From NCBI GenBank assembly GCA_951802195.1, contig OX637628.1, positions 992,001-1,056,000 of the forward strand: DNA of 64,000 bases, in the 5' to 3' direction. The position numbers were made by a program, and so were the translations under genes. The stretch is from Tausonia pullulans. Its lineage: Eukaryota > Basidiomycota > Tremellomycetes > Cystofilobasidiales > Mrakiaceae. Every line of letters starts with the position of its first letter. Position 1 is the stretch's first letter. Below the pieces are notes generated by a model that saw only the letters and a program-made list of their open reading frames with translations, had not been told where the DNA came from and searched no databases. Below, one piece after another: positions 11,729 through 22,838 of the stretch.

Positions 11729-14700
11729 TCAAATGACGCCCCCACCCATCTCCTCCTCGTTAGCACCGAGTATCCACCCGAGCGATCGGTTTAACTGGCG
11801 GCGACCTTGGTGAAGCAGATCCGACTCATCCTGCGCGCCATCGCCACCTCCAAACAGGTTCGCGACCTGCTTCTCGCCAGAGCTCGCCTCCGTCGATGCC
11901 GCTGTCGGTGGTAAAGGAGGTGACTCCATGTTCGCTGAGTCAAAAATGGGCATCCGCTGGGTTGTGCCTGCCGAGGAGCCAGAAAAGGGCCGGAAGGACG
12001 AGAGCGAGGAACCAAGGTGGTCGAAGGCTGCCGTCGCTGCCCGAGCGGCAATGTCCCGCTTGCGAGCACGTTCCGTCTCCAAGTGAGGAGCCGGCGAGAG
12101 GGCATCTCCGTACGATGAGGTCGACGCTGTGACCCAGTCAAAAGAGAAGGGCGACGACTGCGGTGCCAGCGAAGACCCGCCAGCGCCGCCCTCTCGCTTG
12201 CGCTTCCTCCGCTCACTCTCCGCCTCCTCAACCTTCCGCCACTCGGCAAGCACGTCCGGAATCGTATCGGGCGGGCAGAACTCGAGCGCCCATCCAAGAA
12301 GCTTCTCCCTTCGAGCGCCGTCGTCCCCGCCAAGGGCGCTTGACCGGCCAAACTGGAAGCAAGTCTTCCAGACAACCTCGACGGCTTCGTCCGTCTCCTT
12401 TTGCGTCACCTCCGCCGATCGACCTGCTCGGCCACCACCCCCGGCGGTTTCCTTCATCATCTCCTTAACTTCGCCGCGCATGCGCTCGACGTAGCCAACG
12501 CCGCGCTGCCAATCGCCGTCGCCCATCATCACGCTCGAATCGGCGAGCATGCCAAGCCCCTTGATCCGGGCAGCGCGACCGCCGCAATCAAGCTTGGTGA
12601 TGAGATCAAGGATGACTTCTGGATGCTTATAGGCGTCCTCGGAAGTGGAGAGAAGCTGCGAGACGAGCGAGAGCCGATTGGCGGATAGGCGGATCTCGAG
12701 CGGGGAGAGCGCCGTCTGCGGAGACGAGGGTGAGGGGAGGTTGTAGGTCGTGAGCTTGGAGGTGGCCTCGATGAAGGCGAGCTCGCGCAAGATGGCCGGT
12801 GTCGGAGGGGTGATGATGGAAAGGCTGTAAAAAAACGGCCGAAGTGTCAGTCAGGGAGAGTGTCGCAATGAGTAGAGACTGTGAACGCACCAAGAGTAGG
12901 CGAGCTTCATCCCGCCCTCATGAAGGTTGCCGGTCTCAGCGTTCTCATAGAACTCAACGGATGCAGCGAGTACGAGAGCTTCAATTGTCTGACGGTCGAG
13001 CGGTGCAGGGCGGGCGTTGAGCATGGACTTGGCGAGGGCGAAATCTGACCCAAAGCAGGCAGCATCAGCACGAAATCTGTCAGATAACCGTCACTTCGAC
13101 TCACTTCCAGAGCTAAGGAGACCACCGAAGAAGATACGCTTGATTTCGTCCTCCTCAAGCATGCCAAAGGCACCTCGGCAGCCCTCCCGGCTGCCTCCCC
13201 TCAGCTTACGCATATCCCTCAGCAGACTCTCCCAGTCGTCTCGTTTGCTCGCCCGCTCGCCGCCTCGGCGAGCCATCCGCGTCGCCCACGCAAGCTGCTC
13301 TGACCGATCCTCGGCAGAGAGGATAAACCAGCCCATCGTCGCGGGAACGCCCCATCGCGAGAGCGTCTCGGCCGACTCGAGATGAACGTCGAGCGCGTCG
13401 AGCAAGAGGGAGAGCGAGGGCGCCGAGAGCGGAAGGAAAAAGGTGTGCAGCTCGGCTGGCTTCGGCGGTGGTGAAGAGGGCGTAGGGCGAAGGAATTGGG
13501 CAAGCGCGAGCAGTGTCGTCTCCCCTTCGCCGTCCTCGTGGTCCTCAGGCCCGAACTCCCACGCGGGGAGCGTCTCGAAGATGGCCGACATCTCCTCCCA
13601 CCGATCAATCTTCTGCGAGCCGTAAAGCAGGGCGAGCGCGAGGCGGGCGACCTCCTCGTCCTTCTTCAGGATCCGCTCATGAACGGGGAGTGTAGCCTTG
13701 CTTGCGTTAAAGACTTGGGCGGCAAGCTCGAGCGATGCGGAGGAGAGAAGCCAGTTCTGAATGTGTCGCGAGGGCAGCTGTGTGTCCGGCTTGCCGGTGC
13801 GCTCTGACCGGGCGAGGAGGACGTAGAGATACGGGAGAAGAAGATGTTTGATGAGATGGACGACGCTGTCGGGAGTGGCGAAGTGGAGATACGCTGCCGA
13901 GGCCTCCTCCGGGGTGGCGGTACGCCAGCGGGAGAGCGTCCAGGAATCGTCGAGGATCGGCTGATTGGAGTCCGCGTGTTCAGAAGCGTCGACTCGAGCA
14001 TCATAGACTAGTCGGGAGAGAAGCGAGAGATCCTCGCCAAGCGAGTCGAGAGACGGCACCGAAAGCGAGGCAGCGTGTTGGACGTAGGCGAGGGAGATAT
14101 CAACGAGGCCGGAGGCGGACTCAATGGCCTCACTTCGGCTCTGATACCAAGCCGCAAGCTCTGCTGAGGGCAGCGGGAAGTCGCGATAAGGAACGTCTAA
14201 TGTCCAGAGAAGCTCAGAATCAGCCGTCTGCCTGTGACTGCGCCTCTTCTGCCAGGTTCGACACCGGATCTACGTCCTTGCCGAATCAAAGGGCTTGATG
14301 ATGAGACAAGCAACTCACCGCCTTCTACAGCAGCAGGAGACGTGATGATTCCGTAGAGCGTCTCGTCCTTGGTCCAGTCCTCATCGTCGTCGTCCTGGAG
14401 ACCCGTCAACTCCTCGAGTTCCGTCGCCCACTCAACCTCGACCTCGGCCACGTCATCGCATCTCGGCAGAAGCCGATGAAACAGGTCGGGCTTGACACAG
14501 TCCGGAATGGCCTCAAGAAGCAAAAGCCTGTAGGGACGGAGTTGGCGCCGGTGACGCGCGACGAGTGTGTGCAGGTTGGCGAGCTGGCTCTCGCGCGTGA
14601 GCAGGAGCGCAAGATGAACAAGGGGTGCCGTGAGGAAAGTCGGCAGGTCGAAGGGGAGAGGTGTTCGTGGCGAGATGTCCTTGGCCGAGGCAGCCGATGA

Positions 14701-15234
14701 CGAGGGGAGCGAGACGTCGGCCGCTGAAGGAGGCGGCGGCTCATCGTCCTCATCCTCGTCCATCGCCCAGGGGTCGTCGTCGATCTCAATGGGTGTCTCA
14801 GACTCCAGTAGGGCCTCTTCTGTATGTCGAACTCCCTCTTCCCCCCCCTCCTCCAGAGGCTCTTCCGTTGTCTGCTTCGCCTCCCCCCTGGCGCCACCCA
14901 GGGCCTCCCAAGTCTTGAGGCGCGTCCTCCGGATGGCGATCTCGCGCCTTGTTTCTAGCCTGCTCTTCGCTCCTTCCTCCCGAACGAGGAACTCCCTGAG
15001 GGCCGCCCCTCGCTTCTCGCCCTCTTCAGAAGCGACAGAGAGTAAAGCGGCGCCCTCCCACTCGCACGTCGCCTCCCAGGCTCGGTCGAGCGCGGTTCGC
15101 ACGAGAGCGGTCTCGGTCGAGACGGCCGATACGGCGAGGGACGCCTGAGCGAGCCAAGTCGGGTCCTGAACGGTCGTGAGGAGGGTTGAAATATTGTCCG
15201 GTAAAGATGGTCGAGATGCCGATGAGGACGCCAT
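11729..15234 (-). CDS. SEC39: Sec39-domain protein (Dsl1/NRZ tethering complex)
   Basis: Four exons (coding order): 15234-14319, 14196-13105, 13044-12891, 12824-11729; 1085 aa. Intron 1 uses GTGAGT with the ATTAG acceptor at 14197, the only acceptor that restores the family frame (DVPYRDFPLPSAELAAWYQSR). Other Sec39-type blocks are RPYRLLLLEAIPDCVKP, LVDISLAYVQHA and a C-terminal helical block ILRELAFIEATSKLT. An acidic spacer (IDDDPWAMDEDEDDE) sits about residue 150. In the family Sec39/NBAS is an alpha-helical subunit of the Dsl1 complex on the ER and acts in Golgi-to-ER COPI vesicle tethering. The start is the first ATG of the frame; an additional upstream exon is possible because the N-terminus is poorly conserved. 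The gene is divergent from POP5 across 334 nt. Confidence 0.85.
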
Positions 15235-15568
15235 CCTGGGTTAGCAGCGAGATGATCGTTGGAGGAAGGGATGACACGTCGAGAGCGAGCGCGAGCGAAC
15301 CGTCAACAGGGAGCCGTGCGTGCGGGGTCGATCTCGCTCGAAGCCGGCCTTCTTGGAAGCGAATTTCCTCAGATGAGCATGATACCATTATCCTGTTATG
15401 CCGAAACCTACAATTTCTCTGCCTGGCGACGTCTTGGAAAGTCACCTGTCACTGTGGTGTTTCGCCCTGACAACGAGAGGAAAGACGCGCGACGCGAAGT
15501 CTCCCTTGCAGACAGGCTCCTCCCAACCTTCATTCTCGCCTCACCGCTCGCCCACCCACTAACCCAGC
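15235..15568. promoter_or_regulatory. Shared divergent promoter region SEC39 / POP5
   Basis: 334 nt between two start codons facing outward. No clear TATA box was recognised; role inferred from gene orientation only. Confidence 0.5.
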
Positions 15569-16632
15569 ATGGTCCGCTTCAAGGTAAGAGCTCAAATATA
15601 ATCAGGGTGCTTCCGACGCCCTACGTGCTGACCGCTCGACCGTCTCTCTCAGAACCGCTGGTTCCTCGTCGAATTCCTCTTCCCGTCCTCCCAGGTCGCC
15701 CCTGCCTCGGCCGCCCCCTCCTCGCTTCCGACAGCCGAGCCCCCGTCCAGCACCTCTTCCTTATCCACTGCAGCAGGCAAGAGGCGTGGCAGTCCGGGTC
15801 AGCCATTGTCTTCGAAGCGGAAGAAAGCGCGCCCAGTGTCAACCTCGACGCGCGCGGCGGACGCGACCGAGGGCTCGTCAGACTCGGATCAGCAAGGAGA
15901 GGATGACGCCGATTCTTCCGATGACGAGGGCGAGAACTCTCCCAAGTGGCCGTTGACGGGGACGTTGCCACTTCTGCTACCACCTCCGCCGAATGCGATC
16001 ACGGGCAAGGCCAAGCGTCTCGATGAGAAGAGTGTTTATCAAGCCCTCAAAGCGTCCATCGTCACCTGCTTCGGAGACGACGGCTGGGGGCGAATTGGAA
16101 GCAGCACTTCTGGTGAATTGATGACACTTCTTTTTGTGATACTGTCGGCGGGCTAGGTAGGTGTCACGTCGGACCTAACAGCTGATCCGTGCGCGCCGTT
16201 CCTGTCCAACCTCCCACAGTCAAGTATTACTCACCACACACCTCGCTCTGCATCATTCGGACGTCCCGGGAGCAATACAGAACGGTCTGGGCCGCGCTTT
16301 CGATGCTCGGCGTCGTCAATGGCGAGCGATGCATAGCACGAGTCGTCCACTGCTCAGGTCCATTGTCTCACCTCATTTCCCTCATCGTCTGCAGCAGGGC
16401 GCTGATCTTGGGCATCTGCACCACAGGAACCATCAAGAAGATTCAGAACGCGGCCATCACATATAACCGCAATCTCGTTGCAACGGTCCTGGAGTCGATC
16501 GGGGAGCCGCGGACGACGCCCAAAGATTCGGAGGACAAGACTACGCCAGTCTTTGCCAGCCCGGAGGGCGAGGGAGGCTGGAAGGGATGGGCTGAGCGGG
16601 AGGCTGCTACCATCGGGGGATTGACAGATTGA
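15569..16632 (+). CDS. POP5: RNase P/MRP protein subunit POP5
   Basis: Four exons: 15569-15583, 15653-16112, 16220-16357, 16427-16632; 272 aa. The first exon codes only MVRFK before a GTAAGA donor. MVRFKNRWFLVEFLFP matches the invariant Pop5 start, and the later blocks KSVYQALKASIVTCFGDDGWG, VKYYSPHTSLCIIR and RVVHCSGTIKKIQNAAI are classic Pop5. Pop5 is a core protein of RNase P (tRNA 5' end maturation) and RNase MRP (rRNA processing) in nucleus and nucleolus. Human and yeast Pop5 are about 160-175 aa; the excess here is an insert of about 85 Ser/Pro/Asp-rich residues (about 20-105) right after the first strand, containing KKRK-type basic and SDDEGE-type acidic patches, plus a C-terminal tail. 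The splice phases agree throughout, so the insert is exonic as modelled. Confidence 0.93.
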
Positions 16633-16916
16633 TGAGGTCCGAAAATTTGAGAGTGAGAGCCTCCCGAAGACCGAGAGATAAGTTGTTGAGAAAGAGACAC
16701 TCGCTTCTTCCTAAGCGGGACTGGTTCTGAATCGGTGAGATTTGGTTGCTATCCATCGTTCCAAGGATGCGCAGGCGCGTCCTCAGCTCGACGGCATCGC
16801 CGGGGAAGTCCAAGAAGGCGGAACTCACTCGCTCGCCCTCAACCACTAGCACACCCACCCCTCTCTCTCGTCCGCCCGCCGCCTTCTCCTCCTCGCCAGC
16901 TCGCCGCTGCGGCACG

Positions 16917-18627
16917 ATGGTGTCCAAACGGCGAACCTTCCGCCGCGTCGCCCAGTCGGTGCTCTACCACGCCTCGTTCTGGTTCCTCGTCCGTGCGTTG
17001 CTGTCGTCCTGTTCCTTCCTTCCTTGTCTTAGGCCATCGGCCGTATACGTGGTCTCTACATCGCTGAACAACCATCTGACTGAATACCTGGACTTGACGA
17101 CTTCCAGTTCTGGCAGGCGTCACCCTTGGCGGCAGTGCCTGGGGTCTGATCTCGCAGGCATGGAGGACAAGGGGCCAGCGACGGATCAACGTCCTGATCC
17201 TTGTCGGCGGATACTCTGTTCTGGTGAGTTTCCGCCTCCCAAATAATGATGTTCATTCAAGGGCAGCTCGATATACATTTTTCCCACACATCGGCGAGTG
17301 ACGGAGCGGCGAGTGCCGCTCATGCAGGAATGGAACTCGACGGCGTTCCTAGGAGGCGTTTGTTCGGCCCCCCTCATCACGCCACTCGTCCTTTCTTGAG
17401 GCCATAGATGGAGGTAGAGATCATATATCTTTGGGGCTTGCCTCTCCTCATCGAGTGCACTGGTCCTGCGAAGACGTGGCTCCGAGCGTCCACAGACGCG
17501 CTTGAGACGCGTCTACCGACCATTACTCCTGTCTGTCTATGGGATCTGATCGAGACTGGATTCCAACCCAGCCTCGGTCACAGCATTCTTGCCCATGTTC
17601 TGTGTCGCATCTCTTTTTCAAGACATACTGAACGGTCGTTGTTCGCGTTTTCGCAACCGTAGGCCACGGTCGCCATCCTCATCGCGCTCGTCCGCTTCCT
17701 CGGTAACATTGCGAGCTTGCGCGAGATCCCTCATGGCTACATCCCGACGAAGGAGGAAGATCTGCCCAAGGTGATATGACTTCGTTCTCGTCTCGGATTC
17801 CGACGGCCGAAACTGACGATGGTCCCCGCGCAGCCACTCGCTCAATACATCACTTCGGAGTACACAAGAACGACCATCATCGCTCACCTCCAACAGCACA
17901 CAGCCGGTAGTCAGCCCGGTTGGGGAAGCCCTCGTACGTCCTTTCGTCGATGATGAGAATGCATTGTGGGCGAAGCAGCGACTAACAGCTACTCTCCTTC
18001 TCTCAAGATGGACCCTTCGCGCACGTCCACTTCCGCACCTTCATCCTCGACTCCCTCAATATCCTCCGCTCTCTCTTGCCGCCAGACCCCTCCGTCCCAG
18101 AAGGTTACACGAGCCCGAGCGTCGTCGGACGCGAGCCGCTCTTCCGCCACCCGATCTGGAAAAAGCTCAGCCCCGAGGACCAGAAGTTTACCTTGGAGAA
18201 CCTCGAGCGGTATCGACTCTTGCTAGACGATGCCAAGTTCGGTGTCGTCGAGATGGACGAGGAGTACTTTACAAGTGTCGTCGTGCTCGTCATTGGGCCC
18301 TTGTAAGTCGTTTCCCTCGCCGCATCATGGACCCTACTGACCGCTTATCTTTCCTGTTCCAGGACCGAGATGCTCAAAACTCTAACCAGGCCCACGATCC
18401 CAGCGCTCACACTCCCTGCCCCAGTCGCCTCGGAGCGTTCAGAGCGTTCAGAGCGTTCCAACAATGACCCGTCAGACTCGCCCCTTCGACGACGGGCGTC
18501 CAGCTCCTACTTGGACCGCAACCCGTTTGGCAGTGAGACTACGGCGCGGTCCGAGGGGAGCAGTCGGGTTGGACTGATAAGCAAGGAGGGGCTCAGGGGT
18601 TGGAACCGGGGGAACGAGGAGAAATAA
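16917..18627 (+). CDS. DLT1-family membrane protein (defect at low temperature)
   Basis: Six exons: 16917-16992, 17108-17223, 17663-17770, 17834-17933, 18008-18302, 18363-18627; 319 aa from the ATG at 16917. An in-frame ATG at 16767 would add 50 residues of Ser/Arg-rich sequence; the downstream start begins exactly at the family-like MVSKRRTFRR. Two membrane segments are visible: FWFLVLLAGVTLGGSAWGL and VLILVGGYSV followed by TVAILIALVRFL. Next comes the family block REIPHGYIPTKEEDLPK and YTRTTIIAHL. The C-terminal half carries a soluble region and an in-frame triple repeat of Glu-Arg-Ser near 18440. The family (yeast Dlt1) is a fungal membrane protein linked genetically to growth in the cold; its biochemistry is unknown. 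The second intron, 17224-17662, is 439 nt, far above the local norm. Confidence 0.78.
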
Positions 18628-18977
18628 GAGGAGTAGGGGGGAACAGCCTCACGATAGCCATGACATGACGATCTGCGCGCTTTTCACAGCGCCTAAGAAC
18701 ACAGCAGAAGCAGGTTCGCTACGGGACGAGACAAGAGCGCCCTACTGAGCGCCCGCTGCATGGCGGTGGTGATTGTTGGAAACGCTTCCAGAAGACAACC
18801 AGTGACCTCCGGTCATAGGGCTTCCTGTGGCCGAGAGCCCAAGAACGGAGAAACGTTACTAAGGGAGCCCCGCTGATGTCCTGCTTCTCACCTTACGTCT
18901 GGGTTGTCTGTTCCTCCCGTCAAACCACCACCAGCCTCCATTCCATTCACTTTTCCCTTTCGTCGTCTTCTTCGACT
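18628..18977. other. Intergenic: DLT1 3' flank and exchanger promoter
   Basis: Tandem plus-strand genes on either side. No gene seen; a CT-rich stretch precedes the ATG at 18978. Confidence 0.5.
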
Positions 18978-21358
18978 ATGCGTACGCAACCAACCCTTGG
19001 GCCAGCCAGCGCGAACGTTCTCATTGACCGACGCTCGCCTTCCTCCTGCTCTCAGCCAACGAGTCCTCTCCCCTCCTCAGCGAGAGCAACCACCGCAAGC
19101 CGACGCCCATCGCGTCGGTCAAGCACCTCCTCTTCAACTGGCTCAACGTCCTTCTCATCTTTGTCCCCATCTCGATCATCTCCTACCACCTCAAGTGGTC
19201 GTGCGTGCTCTCTCCCCGCCCCCTTCCTTCCGCGCGTCGCTCAACGAGCATCTATGGACCTTGACCGCCTGTTCTCATTTTGTCTTGCGGTTCTTCAGGG
19301 CGCCGGTGAGGTTCATTACCTCGTACGTCCTACTCTATACTTTTCCACGCTACCCTCGAGTCATAGAGAGAGTCGATGCAAAGCCTTGCTTTAGCGCTGC
19401 TCGCCCTCGTCGCAACGTGCGAGACCCTGGCTGAGACCATCCCACCACCTTGCACTGCCTTCCCTTTCACATCCAGCTTCCTCTCCATCATTCCTCTCGC
19501 CAAGCTCCTCGGCGACTCGACCGAGCAGCTCGCCATCCCTCTCGGCCAGGTACGTCAGCTGTATTCTCTTACCTGATGCGCTAGCGCCTGCTCCCTCCCA
19601 TCTTTGTCTTCCTCCCACCGCGATTATCCCTCACCCGCGCGCTCGTCCTCCTAGGGCGTGCGTCACACGCGTCGAGATTTCCCCGTCACTGACCGATGTT
19701 TCGTCTTCAAACTGTCGCGCCTTGACAGACCCTCGGAGGACTCCTCAATGCAACCTTTGGCAACGCCGTCGAGCTCATCATCGGCATCGTCGCCCTGAAA
19801 CAAAACCAGCTCCGGCTCGTCCAGACCTCGATGATCGGCTCGATCCTCTCCAACATCCTCCTTGTCCTCGGTGAGCACGATGACTTTTTTTTTTGTTTTT
19901 TGATCTCTCCCGTTTCCTTGCTGATGTGAGCGCCCACCCTCTTAGGTATGTCCTTCTTCGCCGGCGGCACGTAAGTTGAACGAGAAGAACCTCAGTGCGT
20001 CTTTTGGTGAATGGATGCCCGTTGACACGTCGCGGCGCCTTCGCTCCATTCGCCTCCTACAGCCAGTTCAGCGAGCAAAACTTCAAGGTCACCGCCGCCC
20101 AGACGTGAGCGGACTCTCACGTTTGATCTCGCTCACAATCAGATCATTGACATTACCTACCCCTCAGCATGTCGTCTCTCATGACCCTCTCGTGCATCAC
20201 CCTCGTTATTCCGGCCGCCTATCACTCTTCCCAGGTCAGCGGAGGCGTTGATATCCCCTCGGGAGGCCTCCAGCTTCTCGCTGAGGGTGGCGGCAGCAAC
20301 AGCGATGCGAAGGGTCTCCTCCTCCTCTCTCGCGGAACGTCCATCATCCTCTTCGGCGTCTACATTTCCTAGCGAGTTCTCTTACTCAATTACTGAAGAC
20401 GCACGAGTCTCCAGTCTAATGCCCCATCTTCGCCAACAGCCTCTTTTTCCAGCTCAAATCTCACGCCCAGCTCTTTGATGACGATGAGGCCGGCGAGGAG
20501 GAGGAGCAGTCCATGGGTGCGTGCTTTTTGCTCTCGTTCCTTCATCTTGAAGGCTGACGAGTTCGCCTGCAGGTCTCTGGTCGTCGATCGTTGCACTTCT
20601 CGTCGTTACCATCACCACCGCATTCTGCGCCGGTATGTAAAGCCTACGCTCTCGACCGCTGCAGCATGTCTGACCCTCTTCATTCGTTGCATACAGACTA
20701 CCTCGTCGATTCAATTGATGAGACGTGCCAGGAGTGGGGCATCCCCCAGTCCTTTGTCGGTCTCATCCTCCTTCCTCTAGTCGGAAACGCTGGTGAGCAT
20801 ACGAGTCACAGGTCCTCCCCTTCCGCACCCTTGAGCTGACTGCCTGGTCGATCATTGTAGCCGAGCACGTCACGAGTGTTTGGATGGCCGTCAAGGGCAA
20901 GATGGAGCTCACCATGGGGTCCGTTCCCCTCTGCTGCTCCCCGCCATGTGTTTCTCCTCTGACGTTCAGCCCTGTATCCGCAGCATCGCCGTCGGCTCGA
21001 GCATCCAGATTGCCGCCGGCATGATCCCTCTGCTCGTCCTTGTATCGTGGGCCATGGGCAAAGAGCTCACGGTTCGTCTGTCCCGCCTGGCTCTCTGGGC
21101 GTCCTCGTTGCTGATGCTTTACGCCGTCACAGCTCTTTTTCTCCAACTTTGAGACCATCGTTATCTTTGTTTCGGTTATCCTCGTCAACATGCTCATTAG
21201 CGATGGTCTTACGTGCGTGTCATCTCTCACCTTGTGACGACGAACTTCGACTGACCGCGCCGCTGTTCCCCGCTCCTGTCGTCCCCAGGAACTATCTAGA
21301 AGGCCTCATCCTCATGGCTCTCTACTTTGTCATCGCCCTTGCCTTCTGGGTGTCGTAA
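18978..21358 (+). CDS. VCX1: Vacuolar Ca2+/H+ exchanger (CAX/VCX1 family)
   Basis: Fifteen exons: 18978-18981, 19056-19200, 19299-19322, 19477-19549, 19729-19870, 19946-19970, 20063-20104, 20168-20371, 20440-20516, 20573-20632, 20697-20792, 20861-20918, 20984-21071, 21133-21212, 21289-21358; 395 aa. Both alpha repeats are present (GNAVELIIG and GNAAEHVTS) with about eleven membrane segments and an acidic loop ([11 protein letters not shown]) between the halves. The family moves Ca2+ into the vacuole in exchange for protons. Exon 1 codes only ATGC, and joining at 19056 gives a typical N-terminus ([15 protein letters not shown]). The intron after exon 8 starts GCGAGT at 20372; only this GC-AG splice restores [12 protein letters not shown], because otherwise a TAG stop interrupts the protein. 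Exons of 24, 25 and 42 nt are also needed to keep the family sequence. Confidence 0.93.
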
Positions 21359-21851
21359 AAGGGGTGACCCAACGTTATCCTGTGTTCCTCTCCATCTCCC
21401 TCTCTCCCTTTCCTTACCTCCACCGCCCACCTCCTCTTCTCTATGAGTGACGCTGTTCATTTCCGCATCCCATGCGTTTCACAAAGAAGAACACCTTGAT
21501 AGCTGTATTTATCAGGAGTGCTGGCGGCTACTGAGCGAGAGAGGCAACGTGCGGACCAGTATCATCGGTGTGCCCTCGAAGATTTCACATGGTAGCTGGC
21601 TCTTCCAGCTGTGCGCCAGATCCTCCAAGCAGTTTGGTTCTATGCAACCCCTTACCTGATCCTCGGGGTTAGCGGACGCTTGTGGATGTCGGACTTTGCG
21701 CACGAGCCTTTGCTCGGGCGAGAGAGACGCTGGAGGCCGGAAGAGAGCGAAGCGGGCCCGTCGTCGTTGTTCCTCCCTCCCCTGACCCTCAGCACCCATC
21801 AACCTCATCCTTCCACATCTACTCCACTCCACCCTCTCGTTCATCATCAAT
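21359..21851. other. Intergenic: exchanger 3' flank and ACBP promoter
   Basis: No gene supported. Sequence before 21852 is CT/CA-rich as in other promoters of this window. Confidence 0.5.
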
Positions 21852-22838
21852 ATGCAGGCTCAGTTCGACAAGGCCGTCCAGATCGTTGGATCCCTCCCCC
21901 CCACCGGCTCCATCAAGCCCTCCGACGACGACAAGCTCGCTGTGCGTCATCCATCCATCCCCTTCAGCCTGCCTCCTCCCATCGCGTGGACAAGACGCTG
22001 ACATGCTCTCTCTCTCCTCTCCAGTTCTACGCTAACTTCAAGCAGGGTTTGTGACGTTGTCCTCTCGACTGACAACGCCCTTGGACTGATGCTTCTACGG
22101 ACCCTGTCTGTCCTGCCTCCTCCACCAGCCACTGTTGGGGACGTCAACACCCCCAAGCCCGGCATGTTGTACGTGTCACTCTCTCCCTCGCTCATCTGGG
22201 AGGTCTCTCGCTGAATTTCCGTCGCTATTTCTTCTTCCTAGCGACTTCGTTGGCAAAGGTGCGCAATGCTTGCTTGCTCTCCCCCCCCCCCCCCCCTTCC
22301 TTCCCCACCCCCCATCCATCCGGAACGCAAGAGAGGGCTCGAGGCCTCGCTCCCCCACCGGATCGATGCTGACCAGCTTCCCCATTCGCTCCATCGCTTC
22401 CCCCACTCTACTCCAATCCACACTCTGCTCTGCGTCCTTGCAGCCAAGTGGACTGCTTGGGAGAACGTCAAGGGCACGAGCAAGGAGGACGCCCAGAAGG
22501 CGTACGTCGCCAAGCTCAAGGCTGTGAGTCTCCCCTTCTTGCCCGTCTCGTCTCGATCTCGCCTGTCTGTCTGCAGTGAGAAGCGCTTGCGCGCGGCTTC
22601 GTCTGGCTCCCTTGCGTTGCCACGTGAGCGAGCCGAGTGTGTCTCTGTCCCTTCTCACTGGCTCTTGAGGTCAAAGACGTACAGACGCGCGCGTCGTCCT
22701 TCCTCGCCTGCACATTCATCGCTCGATTCGATCTCAGGGCTGAACATCTTGCGGACGTTCCTCTCCCAGATCCTTACCTCGGTCGAGGGCGACGCCGACG
22801 CGGAGAAGTACCTTGCCGAGCTCAACGCCATCGCATAA
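21852..22838 (+). CDS. ACB1: Acyl-CoA-binding protein
   Basis: Six exons: 21852-21941, 22025-22046, 22129-22168, 22242-22258, 22444-22523, 22770-22838; 105 aa. It contains the ACBP core in order: FDKAVQIVGSLPPTG, LAFYANFKQATVGDVNT, PGMFDFVGKAKWTAWENVKG and KEDAQKAYVAKL. The family binds medium and long-chain acyl-CoA esters in the cytosol and supplies them to lipid synthesis, which fits a neighbour elongase at 23750. Length is close to the usual 86-105 aa; the C-terminal tail (ILTSVEGDADAEKYLAELNAIA split over the last exon) replaces the common ending. Exon 4 is a 17-nt microexon coding FDFVGK in part, and intron 4 (22259-22443) contains a run of 16 C at 22281-22296. Each junction is needed to keep the motif order. 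Confidence 0.94.

Noticed and set aside
14198-14318. Earlier acceptors in SEC39 intron 1 (for example TAG near 14273)
   Set aside because: They give stops or the wrong frame; only ATTAG at 14197 yields the conserved DVPYRDFPLP block.
16998-17030. Lengthened exon 1 of the DLT1 gene using the in-frame continuation
   Set aside because: It drops out of the family sequence; the GTGCGT donor at 16993 restores the first membrane segment.
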